NCBI RefSeq assembly: GCF_023554995.1
Contig: NZ_JAMJPK010000003.1
Span: 372,001-436,000 of the forward strand
DNA length: 64,000 bases
Direction of reading: 5' to 3'
Source: Halomonas gemina
GTDB taxonomy: Bacteria; Pseudomonadota; Gammaproteobacteria; Pseudomonadales; Halomonadaceae
Under the pieces are notes generated by a model. The model saw nothing but the letters and a program-made list of their open reading frames with translations, did no database searches and was not told the DNA's origin. Numbering within the stretch: position 1 is the first letter of the stretch; each line of letters opens with the position of its first letter. Made by a program: the position numbers and the translations under genes. Below are positions 35,920 to 44,682 of this stretch, piece by piece.

Positions 35920-37064
35920 AGATCACCCGACTCAAGACCTGGCAGGTACCGCCGCGCTGGCTGTTCCTCAAGATCGAGACCGACGAGGGCTGCTACGGCT
36001 GGGGCGAGCCGGTCATCGAGGGCCGCGCCGCCACCGTGGAGGCCGCCGTCCACGAGCTCGCCGACTACCTGGTCGGCCAGGACCCGCACCGCATCGAGCA
36101 CCTCTGGAACACCCTGTACCGGGCCGGCTTCTACCGCGGCGGGCCAATCCTGATGAGCGCCATCGCCGGGATCGACCAGGCACTGTGGGACCTCAAGGGC
36201 CGCAACCTGGGCGTGCCCGTGCACCAGCTGCTGGGTGGCGCGGTGCGCGACCGGATGCGCATGTATGCCTGGACCGGCGGCGACCGCCCCAGCGACGTGG
36301 GTGCCGGCGCCAGGGCCCTGGTCGAGCAGGGCTTCACTGCGTTCAAGATGAACGGCACCCCGGAGCTCGCCATCGTCGACAGCCATCGCAAGGTCGATGA
36401 GGCGGTGGCCCGGGTGGCCGAGGCCCGCGACGCCGTGGGGCCCGACGTGGGCATCGGCATCGACTTCCATGGCCGGGTGCATCGGCCCATGGCCAAGGCG
36501 CTGCTGCGTGAGCTCGAGCCCTTCCACCCGATGTTCGTCGAGGAGCCGGTGGCCCCCGAGCACCTGCCCTGCCTCACGCAGATCGCCGGCGGCCTGGGCT
36601 ATCCGCTGGCCACCGGCGAGCGGCTGCACACCCGCTTCGAGTTCCGCGACCTGCTCGCCGACGGCATGATCGACATCATCCAGCCCGACCTCTCCCACTG
36701 CGGCGGCATCAGCGAGGGCATGAAGATCGCCGCCCTGGCCTCCGCCCATGACGTGGCGCTGGCCCCGCACTGTCCGCTCGGCCCGCTGACCCTGGCCGCC
36801 TCCCTGCAGCTGGATGCGGTGTGCCACAACGCCTTCATCCAGGAGCAGAGCATGGGCATCCACTACAACCGCGACAACGACGTGCTCGACTACCTGGTCG
36901 ACAAGTCGGCGCTGGCCATCGAGGACGGCTTCTGCGCCATCCCCTCTGGCCCCGGGCTCGGCGTGGAGATCGACGAGGCCTTCGTCGAGGAGCGCGCCCG
37001 GGTCGGCCACCGCTGGCGCAACCCGGTGTGGACGCATGAGGACGGCTCCATCGCCGAGTGGTAG
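35916..37064 (+). CDS. dgoD: D-galactonate dehydratase
   Basis: A 382-residue enolase-superfamily enzyme (mandelate racemase group) that dehydrates D-galactonate to 2-keto-3-deoxygalactonate. AAGGA lies before the ATG. Close DgoD landmarks: [67 protein letters not shown], the Mg-ligand region [42 protein letters not shown] and APHCPLGPL. It follows the regulator gene with a 4-bp overlap. Confidence 0.95.
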   Translation: MKITRLKTWQVPPRWLFLKIETDEGCYGWGEPVIEGRAATVEAAVHELADYLVGQDPHRIEHLWNTLYRAGFYRGGPILMSAIAGIDQALWDLKGRNLGVPVHQLLGGAVRDRMRMYAWTGGDRPSDVGAGARALVEQGFTAFKMNGTPELAIVDSHRKVDEAVARVAEARDAVGPDVGIGIDFHGRVHRPMAKALLRELEPFHPMFVEEPVAPEHLPCLTQIAGGLGYPLATGERLHTRFEFRDLLADGMIDIIQPDLSHCGGISEGMKIAALASAHDVALAPHCPLGPLTLAASLQLDAVCHNAFIQEQSMGIHYNRDNDVLDYLVDKSALAIEDGFCAIPSGPGLGVEIDEAFVEERARVGHRWRNPVWTHEDGSIAEW

Positions 37065-37081
37065 GGAGCAAGGAGAACGAC

Positions 37082-37852
37082 ATGAGTTTCAGTTTCAATG
37101 ATCTGACCTTCAGTGACCTGAAGGGCCAGAGCGTCTTTATCACCGGTGGCGGTTCGGGCATCGGCGCGGCGCTGACCGAGGGCTTCCTGGCCCAGGGCGC
37201 GAAGGTGGCCTTCGTGGGCCTGTCCGACGCCAGCGAGTTCTGTGATGCCATGGAGGCGAAGTACGCCAACCGGCCGCTGTTCATCGAGTGCGATATCCGC
37301 GACGTGGCGGCGCTCAAGGCCGCCATCGCCCGGGCCCGCGAGGCCCATGGCCCGATCGGCGTGCTGGTCAACAACGCCGCCCGGGACACCCGCCATACGC
37401 TCGACGACTGGAGCGTCGAGGAGTGGGACGACTCCATCGCCACCAACCTGCGCCCGCAGTTCTTCACCGCCCAACGGGTCGCAGCGGACATGCGCGAACT
37501 GGGTGGCGGCGCCATCATCAACCTGTCATCCAACAGCGTTCACCTGGGCCTTTCCGGCTACCCGACCTATGTCACCGCCAAGGCCGGCATCCTGGGCCTG
37601 ACCCGGGCACTGGCCCGGGAGCTCGGCCGCGACGCCATCCGCGTCAACTGCCTGATCCCCGGCTGGGTGATGACCGAGCGCCAGAAGGCACTCTGGGTCA
37701 ACGACGCCGACCTGGCCGAGTGCCTGGACCAGCAGTGCCTCAAGGAGGCGATCCCGGTGGAGGACATGATCGGCCCCTGCCTGTTCCTGGCATCACAAGC
37801 GTCGAGGATGATGACCGGCCAGGAGCTGATCGTCGACGGGGGCCGGGCATGA
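37082..37852 (+). CDS. SDR family dehydrogenase, candidate galactose dehydrogenase
   Basis: A 256-residue short-chain dehydrogenase. NAD(P)-binding TGGGSGIG (21-28), NNAA (97-100), catalytic Ser149/150 region NLSSNS and Y163-x3-K167 (YVTAK); PGWVMT follows. GGAGAA precedes the ATG at 37082. In this operon, with a lactonase, dehydratase, kinase and aldolase, oxidation of D-galactose to galactonolactone is the step it would fit; fuconate- or arabinose-type substrates are alternatives. Its stop overlaps dgoK by ATGA. Confidence 0.85.
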   Translation: MSFSFNDLTFSDLKGQSVFITGGGSGIGAALTEGFLAQGAKVAFVGLSDASEFCDAMEAKYANRPLFIECDIRDVAALKAAIARAREAHGPIGVLVNNAARDTRHTLDDWSVEEWDDSIATNLRPQFFTAQRVAADMRELGGGAIINLSSNSVHLGLSGYPTYVTAKAGILGLTRALARELGRDAIRVNCLIPGWVMTERQKALWVNDADLAECLDQQCLKEAIPVEDMIGPCLFLASQASRMMTGQELIVDGGRA

Positions 37853-38838
37853 GCCAGGCCCGCGAGCTCGCCGGGCGCCTCGCCTGGGTCGGCGTCGACT
37901 GGGGCTCGAGCAACCTGCGCGCCTGGGCCATGGCAGGGGATGGGCAGGTGCTGGCCCGGGCCGGCTCCGAGCGCGGCATGCTGTCGCTTGCCCCGGAGGA
38001 CTACGAGGCCACCCTGCTGGCGACGATCGGCGACTGGCTGCCCACCGAGGGCCGCCTGCCGGTGCGGGTCTGCGGCATGGCCGGCGCCCGACAGGGCTGG
38101 CGGGAGGCCGCCTACCTGTCGGTGCCGACGCGGCTCGACGAGCTCGCCCGGGGCGCGGTCAGGCCCACCGTCGAGGATCCGCGCCTGGACGTCGTGCTGC
38201 TGCCGGGACTCTGCCAGCAGCCTGATGACGCCGGTCGCCGCTTCGATGTGATGCGCGGCGAGGAGACCCAGCTCGCCGGCCTGATCGCCCGGGAAGCCGA
38301 GGCCGCGGGGCCCGTCTGCCTGCCCGGCACCCATGCCAAGTGGGCGCGACTGGAGGCCGGGGCGATCACGCACTTCGCCACCTTCCTCACCGGCGAGCTC
38401 TATGGCCTGCTGGCCAGGCAGTCGGTGCTCCGGCACTCCATCGGCGACGACGACCCGACCGAACCCGGCTGCCGCGAGGCCTTCGTGGCGGCGGTGCAGG
38501 AGGTAGCGGCCGCCCCCGAGGCCTTCTCCCCCCGGCTGTTCGGCCTGCGCGCCCAGGACCTGCTGGACGGCGGCCTGCCGACAGGCAGGGCACGCGGCGC
38601 GCGACTGGCGGCCCGCCTCTCGGGCCTGGTGATCGGCCTGGAGCTGGCCGGCGCCCGGGCGACGCTGGCCGAGGACGAGGTCGTCACCCTGGTCGGTGCC
38701 GAGGCCCTCTGCACCCGCTATGCCCTGGCCCTGGAGGCCCTGGGCATCGACAGCCGCCGCGTCGACGGCGAGGCTGCGGTGCTGGCCGGCCTCGGCCTGG
38801 CCCACGCCGCTCTGGCCCACCACTCCCCCACCCCCTGA
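37849..38838 (+). CDS. dgoK: 2-keto-3-deoxygalactonokinase
   Basis: A 329-residue DgoK-family sugar-acid kinase. WVGVDWGSSNLRAW is the N-terminal phosphate-binding block. CGMAGARQGWREAAY, DVMRGEETQLAGL, CLPGTHAKWA and TFLTGELYGLLARQSVL are all family-specific. It phosphorylates 2-keto-3-deoxygalactonate at C6 using ATP. It starts inside the end of the SDR gene (4-bp overlap), and the aldolase follows after 20 bp. Confidence 0.95.
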   Translation: MSQARELAGRLAWVGVDWGSSNLRAWAMAGDGQVLARAGSERGMLSLAPEDYEATLLATIGDWLPTEGRLPVRVCGMAGARQGWREAAYLSVPTRLDELARGAVRPTVEDPRLDVVLLPGLCQQPDDAGRRFDVMRGEETQLAGLIAREAEAAGPVCLPGTHAKWARLEAGAITHFATFLTGELYGLLARQSVLRHSIGDDDPTEPGCREAFVAAVQEVAAAPEAFSPRLFGLRAQDLLDGGLPTGRARGARLAARLSGLVIGLELAGARATLAEDEVVTLVGAEALCTRYALALEALGIDSRRVDGEAAVLAGLGLAHAALAHHSPTP

Positions 38839-38858
38839 CGCGACTGGAGCCCTGACCC

Positions 38859-39473
38859 ATGACCCTTCCCCTGATCGGCATCCTGCGCGGCATCTCCCCC
38901 CGCGAGGCCGTCGAGGTCGGCGAGGCGCTGCTCGCCGCCGGCATCGAGCGCATCGAGGTGCCACTCAACTCCCCCGCCCCGCTGGAGAGCATTCGCCGCC
39001 TCGCCGAGGCCCTGGGCGACCGGGCGCTGATCGGCGCCGGCACGGTGCTGACCCCGGGCCAGGTGCGCGACGTCTTCGCCGCCGGCGGACGCCTGGTCGT
39101 CTCGCCCAACTGCCGGCCCGCGGTGATCGAGGAGAGCCGGCGGCTGGGCATGGAGAGCTGGCCCGGCGTGGCCACCCCGTCCGAGGCCTTCGACGCCCTG
39201 GACGCCGGCGCCTCCGGGCTGAAGCTGTTCCCGGCAGTACAGGTCGGCATCGAGGGCATGAAGGCCATGCGTGCCGTGCTGCCGCCGGGCACCCTGCTCT
39301 ACGCGGTGGGGGGCATCGGCGTGGACAACTTCGCCGACTGGCGCGCCGGCGGCATCGACGGTGCCGGCCTGGGCAGCGCGCTCTACACCCCCGGCCTCAC
39401 CGCCGCCGAGGTGGGCGAACGGGCCAGCTCGCTGGTCGCGGCCTGGCAGGCGGCCGCCGGTGAAGCCCGATGA
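38859..39473 (+). CDS. dgoA: 2-keto-3-deoxy-6-phosphogalactonate aldolase
   Basis: A 204-residue class I aldolase of the KDPG/KDPGal family. PLIGILRGISPREA opening, Glu33 in RIEVPLNSP, IGAGTVLTP, and the Schiff-base Lys122 in GLKLFPA. The phosphate-binding GGI motif is AVGGIGVDNF. The LNSP and SPNC segments match the DgoA branch rather than the Eda branch. It cleaves KDPGal to pyruvate and glyceraldehyde 3-phosphate. Overlaps the lactonase gene by 4 bp. Confidence 0.94.
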   Translation: MTLPLIGILRGISPREAVEVGEALLAAGIERIEVPLNSPAPLESIRRLAEALGDRALIGAGTVLTPGQVRDVFAAGGRLVVSPNCRPAVIEESRRLGMESWPGVATPSEAFDALDAGASGLKLFPAVQVGIEGMKAMRAVLPPGTLLYAVGGIGVDNFADWRAGGIDGAGLGSALYTPGLTAAEVGERASSLVAAWQAAAGEAR

Positions 39474-40348
39474 ACGGGGCCGCGGCCAGGGTGGCGGTCG
39501 CCTGCGGCTGCGAGCTCGGCGAGGGCCCCCAGTGGCACGCCGCCGCGGGTCGCCTCTACTGGTGCGACATCCTCGGCCGCCGGCTGCACTGGCTGGACCC
39601 GGCCAGCGGCGCGACCGGCCACCAGGAACTCGACCAGATGGTCTCGCTGGCGGTGCCCATCGCCGGAGGTGGGCTGCTGATGGTCGGCGAGGAGCGCCTG
39701 GCGCGCCTCGACCCGACGACCGGTGCCCTGGAGACCTTCTGCGACTTCGAGGCCGACAAGGTGCTGACACGCAGCAACGACGGCCGGGTCGACCGCCACG
39801 GCAGCCTCTGGCTCTCCAGCATGGGCAAGGGCGCCGAGCCTGGCGCCGGCAGCCTCTACCGCCTGCATCGCGGCGAGCTCGCTCGACTGCGCTCGGGCCT
39901 GACCATTCCCAACGCGATCTGCTTCTCCCCCGGCGGCGAGGCCGCCTGGTTCACCGATACCGCAAGCGGGGTGGTGATGCGCTGGGCGCTGGACCGCGAG
40001 GGTTGGCCCGTGGGCGAACCGGCCCCCTGGGCCGACTTCTCGGCGCATCCGGGCAATCCCGACGGGGCCGTGGTCGACGCCGAGGGGCACCTGTGGTTGG
40101 CGCTATGGGGCGCCGGTCGGGTGGTCCGCCTGGACCCGAGGGGCCGCGAGGTGGACGCCATCCTGCTGCCGACCTCGCAGCCCTCCTGCCCGGCCTTCGG
40201 CGGGAAGCGCCTCGAGCGGCTCTACATCACCACCGCGCGGGAAGGGATGGACTCGGCCCGGCGCCGAGAGGAGCCCGACGCCGGACACCTCTTCGTCGCC
40301 GAGGCCGGGGTACCGGGCCTTGCCGAGCCGGCGCTGCGCCTGGCCTGA
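39470..40348 (+). CDS. SMP-30/gluconolactonase family lactonase, likely galactonolactonase
   Basis: A 292-residue six-bladed beta-propeller of the SMP-30/LRE family. Metal ligands are visible: GEGPQWH with the first Glu, SNDGRVDRHGSLWLSS (the N-D-G-x-x-D block), TIPNAICFS, and NPDGAVVDAEGHLWLALWG. Together with the operon this points to hydrolysis of galactono-1,4-lactone to galactonate. It is the last gene of the galactonate operon and is convergent with the GntR gene; only 1 bp separates the stop codons, so no terminator fits between them. Confidence 0.9.
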   Translation: MNGAAARVAVACGCELGEGPQWHAAAGRLYWCDILGRRLHWLDPASGATGHQELDQMVSLAVPIAGGGLLMVGEERLARLDPTTGALETFCDFEADKVLTRSNDGRVDRHGSLWLSSMGKGAEPGAGSLYRLHRGELARLRSGLTIPNAICFSPGGEAAWFTDTASGVVMRWALDREGWPVGEPAPWADFSAHPGNPDGAVVDAEGHLWLALWGAGRVVRLDPRGREVDAILLPTSQPSCPAFGGKRLERLYITTAREGMDSARRREEPDAGHLFVAEAGVPGLAEPALRLA

Positions 40349-40349
40349 G

Positions 40350-41081
40350 TCAGTCGGCGAAGATCCGGTGGAGGTCCGGCGCCTCCACCTCCTCCTCGAC
40401 GATGGAGAGCGAGGCCTCGATGGCCTTGAGGTGGCGGCCCATGAAGGCCTGGGCGCGCTCGCCGTTGCCAGCCTCCAGGAAACCGATCAGGTCGTCGTGG
40501 TCGTGGGACTCGCAGCCCAGGTGGCCGGGGTTGCCATAGACCGCGAGGATCAGCGAGGAGCGCGAGCAGAGCCGCTCGACGAAGTCGGCCAGGGTGGCGT
40601 TGCCGGAGATCCGCGCCAGGCGGGCGTGAAAGTCCGCCGACAGCCGGATCGCCGTGCTCTGCTCGCCGGACTTCAGGGCCTGGCGCTCGCGCCGAGCCAT
40701 GTCGCGAAGCTCGCGCAGGTCGTCGTCGGTGATGCGCCGGGCGACCTCCGGCATCAGGCCGCACTCGACCATCTGGCGGGCATCGAAGACGTCCTTGGCC
40801 TCGTCGGCGGTGGGCCGGGTCACGCTGGCCCCGCGGCGCGGCGTCAGCGTGACCAGCTGCTCCAGGGCGAGGCGCTGGAGAATCTTGCGGATGCCGGTGC
40901 GGCTGATGCCGAAGACCTCCGCAAGGGCATCCTCGCGCAGGCGCGCCCCGGGCCGGAGACGGTGCTCGATGATGGCGTCGCTGATCGAGCGGTGGATCTC
41001 CTCGTGGCGCTCGGCCCCGTCCCCGTTCTTGCCCGGTCGGCCTGCACCGCCACGTTCGGCAACCGTCTGGCGCTGGTTCAT
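40350..41081 (-). CDS. GntR family regulator (FCD type) adjacent to urate genes
   Basis: A 243-residue regulator; ATG at 41081 follows GGAGGGG. wHTH at about 28-90 (REDALAEVFGISRTGIRKILQRLALEQLV) and an FCD domain with D-x3-H (ADFHARLA) and SHDHDDL, the usual metal-binding pattern. It shares strand and neighbourhood with puuD, 80 bp away, and has TGTATACA 43 bp upstream. It is the second of two regulators in this window preceded by that site. The family and placement suggest control of purine catabolism; the effector is unknown. Confidence 0.85.
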   Translation of the reverse strand: MNQRQTVAERGGAGRPGKNGDGAERHEEIHRSISDAIIEHRLRPGARLREDALAEVFGISRTGIRKILQRLALEQLVTLTPRRGASVTRPTADEAKDVFDARQMVECGLMPEVARRITDDDLRELRDMARRERQALKSGEQSTAIRLSADFHARLARISGNATLADFVERLCSRSSLILAVYGNPGHLGCESHDHDDLIGFLEAGNGERAQAFMGRHLKAIEASLSIVEEEVEAPDLHRIFAD

Positions 41082-41123
41082 CGAGTCCCCTCCTCCCCTG
41101 ATCGTCGCCGGCATGCGCATCAT

Positions 41124-41131
41124 TGTATACA
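41124..41131. promoter_or_regulatory. TGTATACA palindrome before the puuD-side GntR gene
   Basis: Perfect 8-mer in CATTGTATACATATC, between puuD and the GntR gene on the same strand. Confidence 0.6.
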
Positions 41132-41160
41132 TATCGGCGGCCTGCCGGCGACTGCACCGG

Positions 41161-42360
41161 TCACTCCTCCCAGGCGGCGATGGTCGCGCGCTCCTCGTCG
41201 GTCATCCCGGTCATGTTGCCCAGCGGCATGTAGCCGCTCGCCACCACCTCCTTGACCTTCGCCTGCTGGGCCCGGAGCTGCTCGAGGGTGTCGTAGGCCA
41301 TGCCGGCCGGCGGGGCATTGAAGCCCGCCTGGCTCGGCTCGCGGGAGTGGCAGGCCACGCAGCGCGCCTCGACGATCGCGTGCACCTCGTCGAGGCCCGG
41401 GCTCGCCGAGGCCGTGGCAGTGGCCTGGCCGCCGCCGGGGGCCGCCATCCAGAACGCTACCAGGATCAGGGCCACCCCGGCCGCCGGATAGGCCGGTCGC
41501 CTGTGGCCGGCGTGCAGCAGCACGAAGTACTGGCGAATCAGCGCGCCGGCGAAGATGAACAGCGACATGATCACCCAGGCCAGCTCGTGGGAGTAGGCAA
41601 AGGAGTAGTGGTTGCTGATCATCAACAGCACCACCGGCAGCGTGAAGTAGGTGTTGTGCACCGAGCGCTGCTTGCCGCGCTTGCCGTCCAGGGGGTTGGG
41701 AGTCTCGCCGGCCTTCATCGCCTTCACCATGCGGCGCTGGCCGGGAATGATCCAGAAGAAGACGTTGGCCGACATGGCGGTGGCCATCACCGCCCCGGTG
41801 AGCAGGAAGGCGGCACGCCCCGAGAAGATCTGGCTGCTCAGGTAGGCCACCACCACCATCATCACCGCCACGGCGATGCTCAGCACCCCGTCGCGCTCCA
41901 TATTGGGGCTGAGGCGCTTGCACAGCTCGTTGTAGACCACCCAGCCGATCAGCAGGAAAGCCAGCGCCATCACATTGGCCTGCCAGCCGCTCATGCCCGC
42001 CGCCCAGGCCCAGTCGCTTCCCGGGTTCACCAGGTAGAAGCTCGGGTTGACCATGTAGAGGATGACGAACAGGCCGAAGCCGGTCAGCCAGGTGGTATAG
42101 GCCTTCCAGAACGACCAGTGCAGGTCCTCGGGCAGCTTGGCGGGGGCGCTGGCGTACTTCTGGTTATGATAGAAGCCGCCGCCGTGCACCGCCCACATCT
42201 CGCCGAAGACGCCCTTCTCGCGATCCTCGGCGGCCTTGGGCGTGCGCAGGCTGTTGTCCAGCATCACGAAGTAGATCGACTCGCCGATCCAGGCGATGGC
42301 GGCGATGACGTGCAGCCAGCGCAGCATGAAGTTTCCGAAATCCAGCAGGTAGGCTTGCAT
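41161..42360 (-). CDS. puuD: Membrane urate hydroxylase PuuD with C-terminal cytochrome c domain
   Basis: A 399-residue protein that oxidises urate to 5-hydroxyisourate at the inner membrane. About eight membrane helices occupy residues 10-310; conserved histidine and tryptophan-rich segments include MLRWLHVIAAIAWIGES, VHGGGFYHNQKY and VHNTYFTLPVVLLMISNHY. The C-terminal 80 residues form a cytochrome c domain with the haem motif CVACH and MPLGNMTGMTDEER. Electrons thus pass to the respiratory chain instead of to O2 as in soluble uricase. uraH follows upstream by 50 bp in the same operon. Confidence 0.95.
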   Translation of the reverse strand: MQAYLLDFGNFMLRWLHVIAAIAWIGESIYFVMLDNSLRTPKAAEDREKGVFGEMWAVHGGGFYHNQKYASAPAKLPEDLHWSFWKAYTTWLTGFGLFVILYMVNPSFYLVNPGSDWAWAAGMSGWQANVMALAFLLIGWVVYNELCKRLSPNMERDGVLSIAVAVMMVVVAYLSSQIFSGRAAFLLTGAVMATAMSANVFFWIIPGQRRMVKAMKAGETPNPLDGKRGKQRSVHNTYFTLPVVLLMISNHYSFAYSHELAWVIMSLFIFAGALIRQYFVLLHAGHRRPAYPAAGVALILVAFWMAAPGGGQATATASASPGLDEVHAIVEARCVACHSREPSQAGFNAPPAGMAYDTLEQLRAQQAKVKEVVASGYMPLGNMTGMTDEERATIAAWEE

Positions 42361-42410
42361 GGGGGCCTCGTCGAGCGTCTTGTTATGGGCGTATCGGAAG
42401 CGGAAGCCCC

Positions 42411-42764
42411 TCAGCTGCCGCGGTAGGTGGAGTAGCCATAGGGCGAAAGCAGCAGCGGCACGTGGTAGTGCTGCCCGGCATCGGCCACGCCGAAGCGCAG
42501 CGGGATCACGTCGAGGAAGCGCGGCTCCTCGGCCTCGATGCCCCTGGCGCGCAGGTAGTCGCCGGCGTGGAAGAGCAGCTCATACTCGCCGGTCACGAAG
42601 TCGTCGCCCTCCAGGAGCGGCGCATCACAGCGCCCGTCATCGTTGGTGACGACCGTCTTGAGCCGGGTACGGGTCCCGCCCTCGAGGCGAAAGACCTCGA
42701 TGCTTATGCCCTGGCCGGGGCGGCCCTGGGCGGTGTCCAGCACATGAGTGGTCAGGTATCCCAT
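42411..42764 (-). CDS. uraH: 5-hydroxyisourate hydrolase
   Basis: A 117-residue transthyretin-like protein, standard length. N-terminal [17 protein letters not shown] with the catalytic His, an internal [17 protein letters not shown] and the diagnostic C-terminus YSTYRGS. It hydrolyses 5-hydroxyisourate, the PuuD product, to OHCU. First gene of the minus-strand pair uraH-puuD and divergent from uraD; a TGTATACA lies between. Confidence 0.96.
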   Translation of the reverse strand: MGYLTTHVLDTAQGRPGQGISIEVFRLEGGTRTRLKTVVTNDDGRCDAPLLEGDDFVTGEYELLFHAGDYLRARGIEAEEPRFLDVIPLRFGVADAGQHYHVPLLLSPYGYSTYRGS

Positions 42765-42883
42765 GGGGTTCTCCTTTGCGTGTCGGGTGGGTAGGTGCCT
42801 GGCGCTGCCCTTGGTGAGCAGCCATCATGAAGTCCACAATGAAGACATTTTTAGCTTTTATTGGGGTACATTTCAAAATTTTT

Positions 42884-42891
42884 TGTATACA
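42884..42891. promoter_or_regulatory. TGTATACA palindrome in the uraH/uraD divergent region
   Basis: Perfect 8-mer in TTTTTTGTATACACTTT, 120 bp from uraH and 100 bp from uraD. The 226-bp gap is AT-rich and otherwise non-coding. Confidence 0.65.
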
Positions 42892-42990
42892 CTTTACGGA
42901 AAAAGGAGCGAGGCGCCTTGTTCCCCCGACCCGGCCTGCCCGCCATTGCGTGCCCCACCAGGCCAAATCCGCAAGCAGAGGAGCCCCTGG

Positions 42991-43515
42991 ATGACCGACA
43001 AGATCCTCACCCCGCGCCCCAGCCAGCTGGACCAGCAGGCCTTCGTGGCCCATTACGGCGACATCTACGAGCACTCCCCCTGGGTCGCCGAGCTCGCCTG
43101 GCAGCGTGGACTCTCCCCCGCCGAGGACACCCCGCAGGGGCTGGCCGAGGCGATGGGGACCGTGCTGCGCGAGGCCAGCCCCGACCGACAGCTCGAGGTG
43201 ATCCGCGCCCACCCGGACCTCGCCGGCAAGGCGGCCGTCGCCGGCGAGCTGACCGACGACTCCACGCGCGAACAGGCCGGCGCCGGCCTCGACCAGTGCA
43301 CGCCCGAGGAGCTGGCCCGCTTCGAGCGCCTCAACGCCGCCTACAAGGCGAAGTTCGGCTTCCCCTTCGTGATGGCCGTCAAGGGCAGCGATCGCCATGC
43401 GATCCTCGCCGCCTTCGAGGCACGCCTGCCCAACGACCCGGCCGAGGAGCGTCGCACCGCCATCGAGCAGATCAACCGCATTGCCCGCTTCCGCCTGGAC
43501 GCCCGTATCGACTGA
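42991..43515 (+). CDS. uraD: OHCU decarboxylase
   Basis: A 174-residue enzyme that decarboxylates OHCU stereospecifically to (S)-allantoin. ATG at 42991 follows GAGGAG. Landmarks: FVAHYGDIYEHSPWVAE, the catalytic-His block VIRAHPDLAGKAAVAGELT, STREQAGAGLDQC, ARFERLNAAYKAKFGFPFV and a C-terminal EERRTAIEQINRIARFRL. It is divergent from uraH-puuD and runs 44 bp into the broken NCS2 permease gene on the other strand. Confidence 0.95.
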   Translation: MTDKILTPRPSQLDQQAFVAHYGDIYEHSPWVAELAWQRGLSPAEDTPQGLAEAMGTVLREASPDRQLEVIRAHPDLAGKAAVAGELTDDSTREQAGAGLDQCTPEELARFERLNAAYKAKFGFPFVMAVKGSDRHAILAAFEARLPNDPAEERRTAIEQINRIARFRLDARID

Positions 43516-43786
43516 GCGAGGGCTCCTCGGCCCGGCCGGCGGCCTCGGCATCCGCCCTGGCGATCTCCTTGCGCTCGCGCGCCTCGTCGGCGAGCGATCT
43601 GCGGGGCAGCACGATATTGAGCACGAAGGCGGTAATGGCGCCCACCACGCCGGCGATGATGATGGGCGGCGTGATGACGCCGGCCACCATGGCGAGGACA
43701 TGCTGGAGGGAGATCGGCAAGGCCTTGGCTAGCGACGGCTAGCCGTGGAAATCGAAGATCGAGGTGTTGCGGGGGCTTTTCTGCAT
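43472..43786 (-). pseudogene. NCS2 (urate/xanthine-type) permease remnant with nonsense codon and internal deletion
   Basis: From ATG at 43786 the frame reads MQKSPRNTSIFDFHG, a TAG, then PSLAKALPISLQHVLAMVAG and VITPPIIIAG, which is the N-terminus of a uracil/xanthine permease (FD-G-x-PS-x-x-x-A-x-P-x-x-LQHVLAM). The TAG stands where a Lys codon is usual. After about 25 further residues the sequence jumps to VVGAITAFVLNIVLPRRSL, the last membrane helix and tail of the same family. Roughly 370 residues are therefore missing in frame. A TGTATACA site remains 32 bp upstream. The 82-residue part after the stop is open, but a functional small protein is unlikely. Confidence 0.85.
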
Positions 43787-43817
43787 GGGTAAGACCACTG
43801 TTGTTGTCGCCATATAT

Positions 43818-43825
43818 TGTATACA
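43818..43825. promoter_or_regulatory. TGTATACA palindrome before the broken NCS2 permease
   Basis: Perfect 8-mer, followed on the plus strand by GGAAATATTTTCC. The pair of elements matches the gcl promoter in inverted order. Shows that the dead gene once belonged to the same regulon. Confidence 0.6.
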
Positions 43826-43952
43826 GGAAATATTTTCCATTACATACAACAGATAGCCCAGCGAGGTCGACCCCCCCCCGCCGGCAAGCGTTTCGCGCCG
43901 CGGACGTGGCGACCTACACTGGAGGTGAGCCTTCCCATTCAGGAGCACCGTC

Positions 43953-44576
43953 ATGTTCCGTGATCGCCTCGATGCCGCCGAGCGCCTCGCGCGCCGACTC
44001 TCCCACCTGAAGGGGCACGATCCGCTGATCCTGGCCATCCCGCGGGGCGCGGTGCCCATGGGACGACTGATCGCCGATGCCCTGGAGGGCGACCTGGACG
44101 TGGTGCTGGTGCGCAAGTTGGGGGCACCGGGCAATCCCGAGTTTGCCATCGGCGCGGTCAGCGAGGATGGCAGCGTGGCGCTGGAAGAGACGGCGCGGCG
44201 TTACCGCGAGGAAGCGGTGACCCGCGAGACGGAGCGGCAGCGCGAACTGCTCGAGGAGCGCCGCCGCCGCTACACGCCGGTGCGGGCGCCCATCGACCCG
44301 AAGGGACGCATCGTGGTGGTGGTGGATGACGGCAGCGCCACCGGGGCCACCATGGCGGCGGCCCTGAGCACCCTGAGATCACGGGGTCCGCAGACGCTGA
44401 TCGCCGCCATGGGGGCGGCGCCGCCCGATACCGTGGCACGGCTCGAGACCCTGGCCGACGAGGTGGTCTGCCTGGAGACGCCCTGGAATTTTCAGGCCGT
44501 GGGTCAGTTCTTCGCCGACTTCAGGCAGGTGGAGGACGATGAGGTGATCGCGCTGCTGGGCAGCGAGCACGGCTGA
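43953..44576 (+). CDS. Phosphoribosyltransferase family protein
   Basis: A 207-residue type I PRTase-fold protein. The PRPP loop is VVVVDDGSATGATM (residues about 110-123), with the acidic pair DD preceding it; AIPRGAVPMG near residue 30 and VVLVRKLGAPGNPEFAIGAV are typical of the stand-alone ComF/YqfC-like group found beside stress and hydrolase genes. Target base or nucleotide unknown; it may be a non-catalytic regulator. GAGCACC lies before the ATG. It is not obviously part of an operon. Confidence 0.85.
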   Translation: MFRDRLDAAERLARRLSHLKGHDPLILAIPRGAVPMGRLIADALEGDLDVVLVRKLGAPGNPEFAIGAVSEDGSVALEETARRYREEAVTRETERQRELLEERRRRYTPVRAPIDPKGRIVVVVDDGSATGATMAAALSTLRSRGPQTLIAAMGAAPPDTVARLETLADEVVCLETPWNFQAVGQFFADFRQVEDDEVIALLGSEHG

Positions 44577-44600
44577 AGGGGGCAAGCAGGTCCGCAAAAA

Positions 44601-44636
44601 AAGAACACGGGCGCCACCCGAAGGTGACGACCCGTG
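44601..44636 (-). terminator. Intrinsic terminator of the phasin gene
   Basis: An imperfect stem (CACGGGCG-CACC with GGTG-CG-CCCGTG) followed on the minus strand by TTCTTTTTTT. It lies about 47 bp past the phasin stop; a further GCCGGCC hairpin is at 44641-44655. Confidence 0.75.
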
Positions 44637-44682
44637 AATGCCGGCCGAGGCCGGCGCTTGCCATGCTCGATGGCCAGGGGCC

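Noticed and set aside
43472-43720. 82-codon frame as a genuine small membrane protein
   Set aside because: It would need a TTG start, and it aligns to the two ends of an NCS2 permease with a stop codon and deletion, so a pseudogene explains it better.
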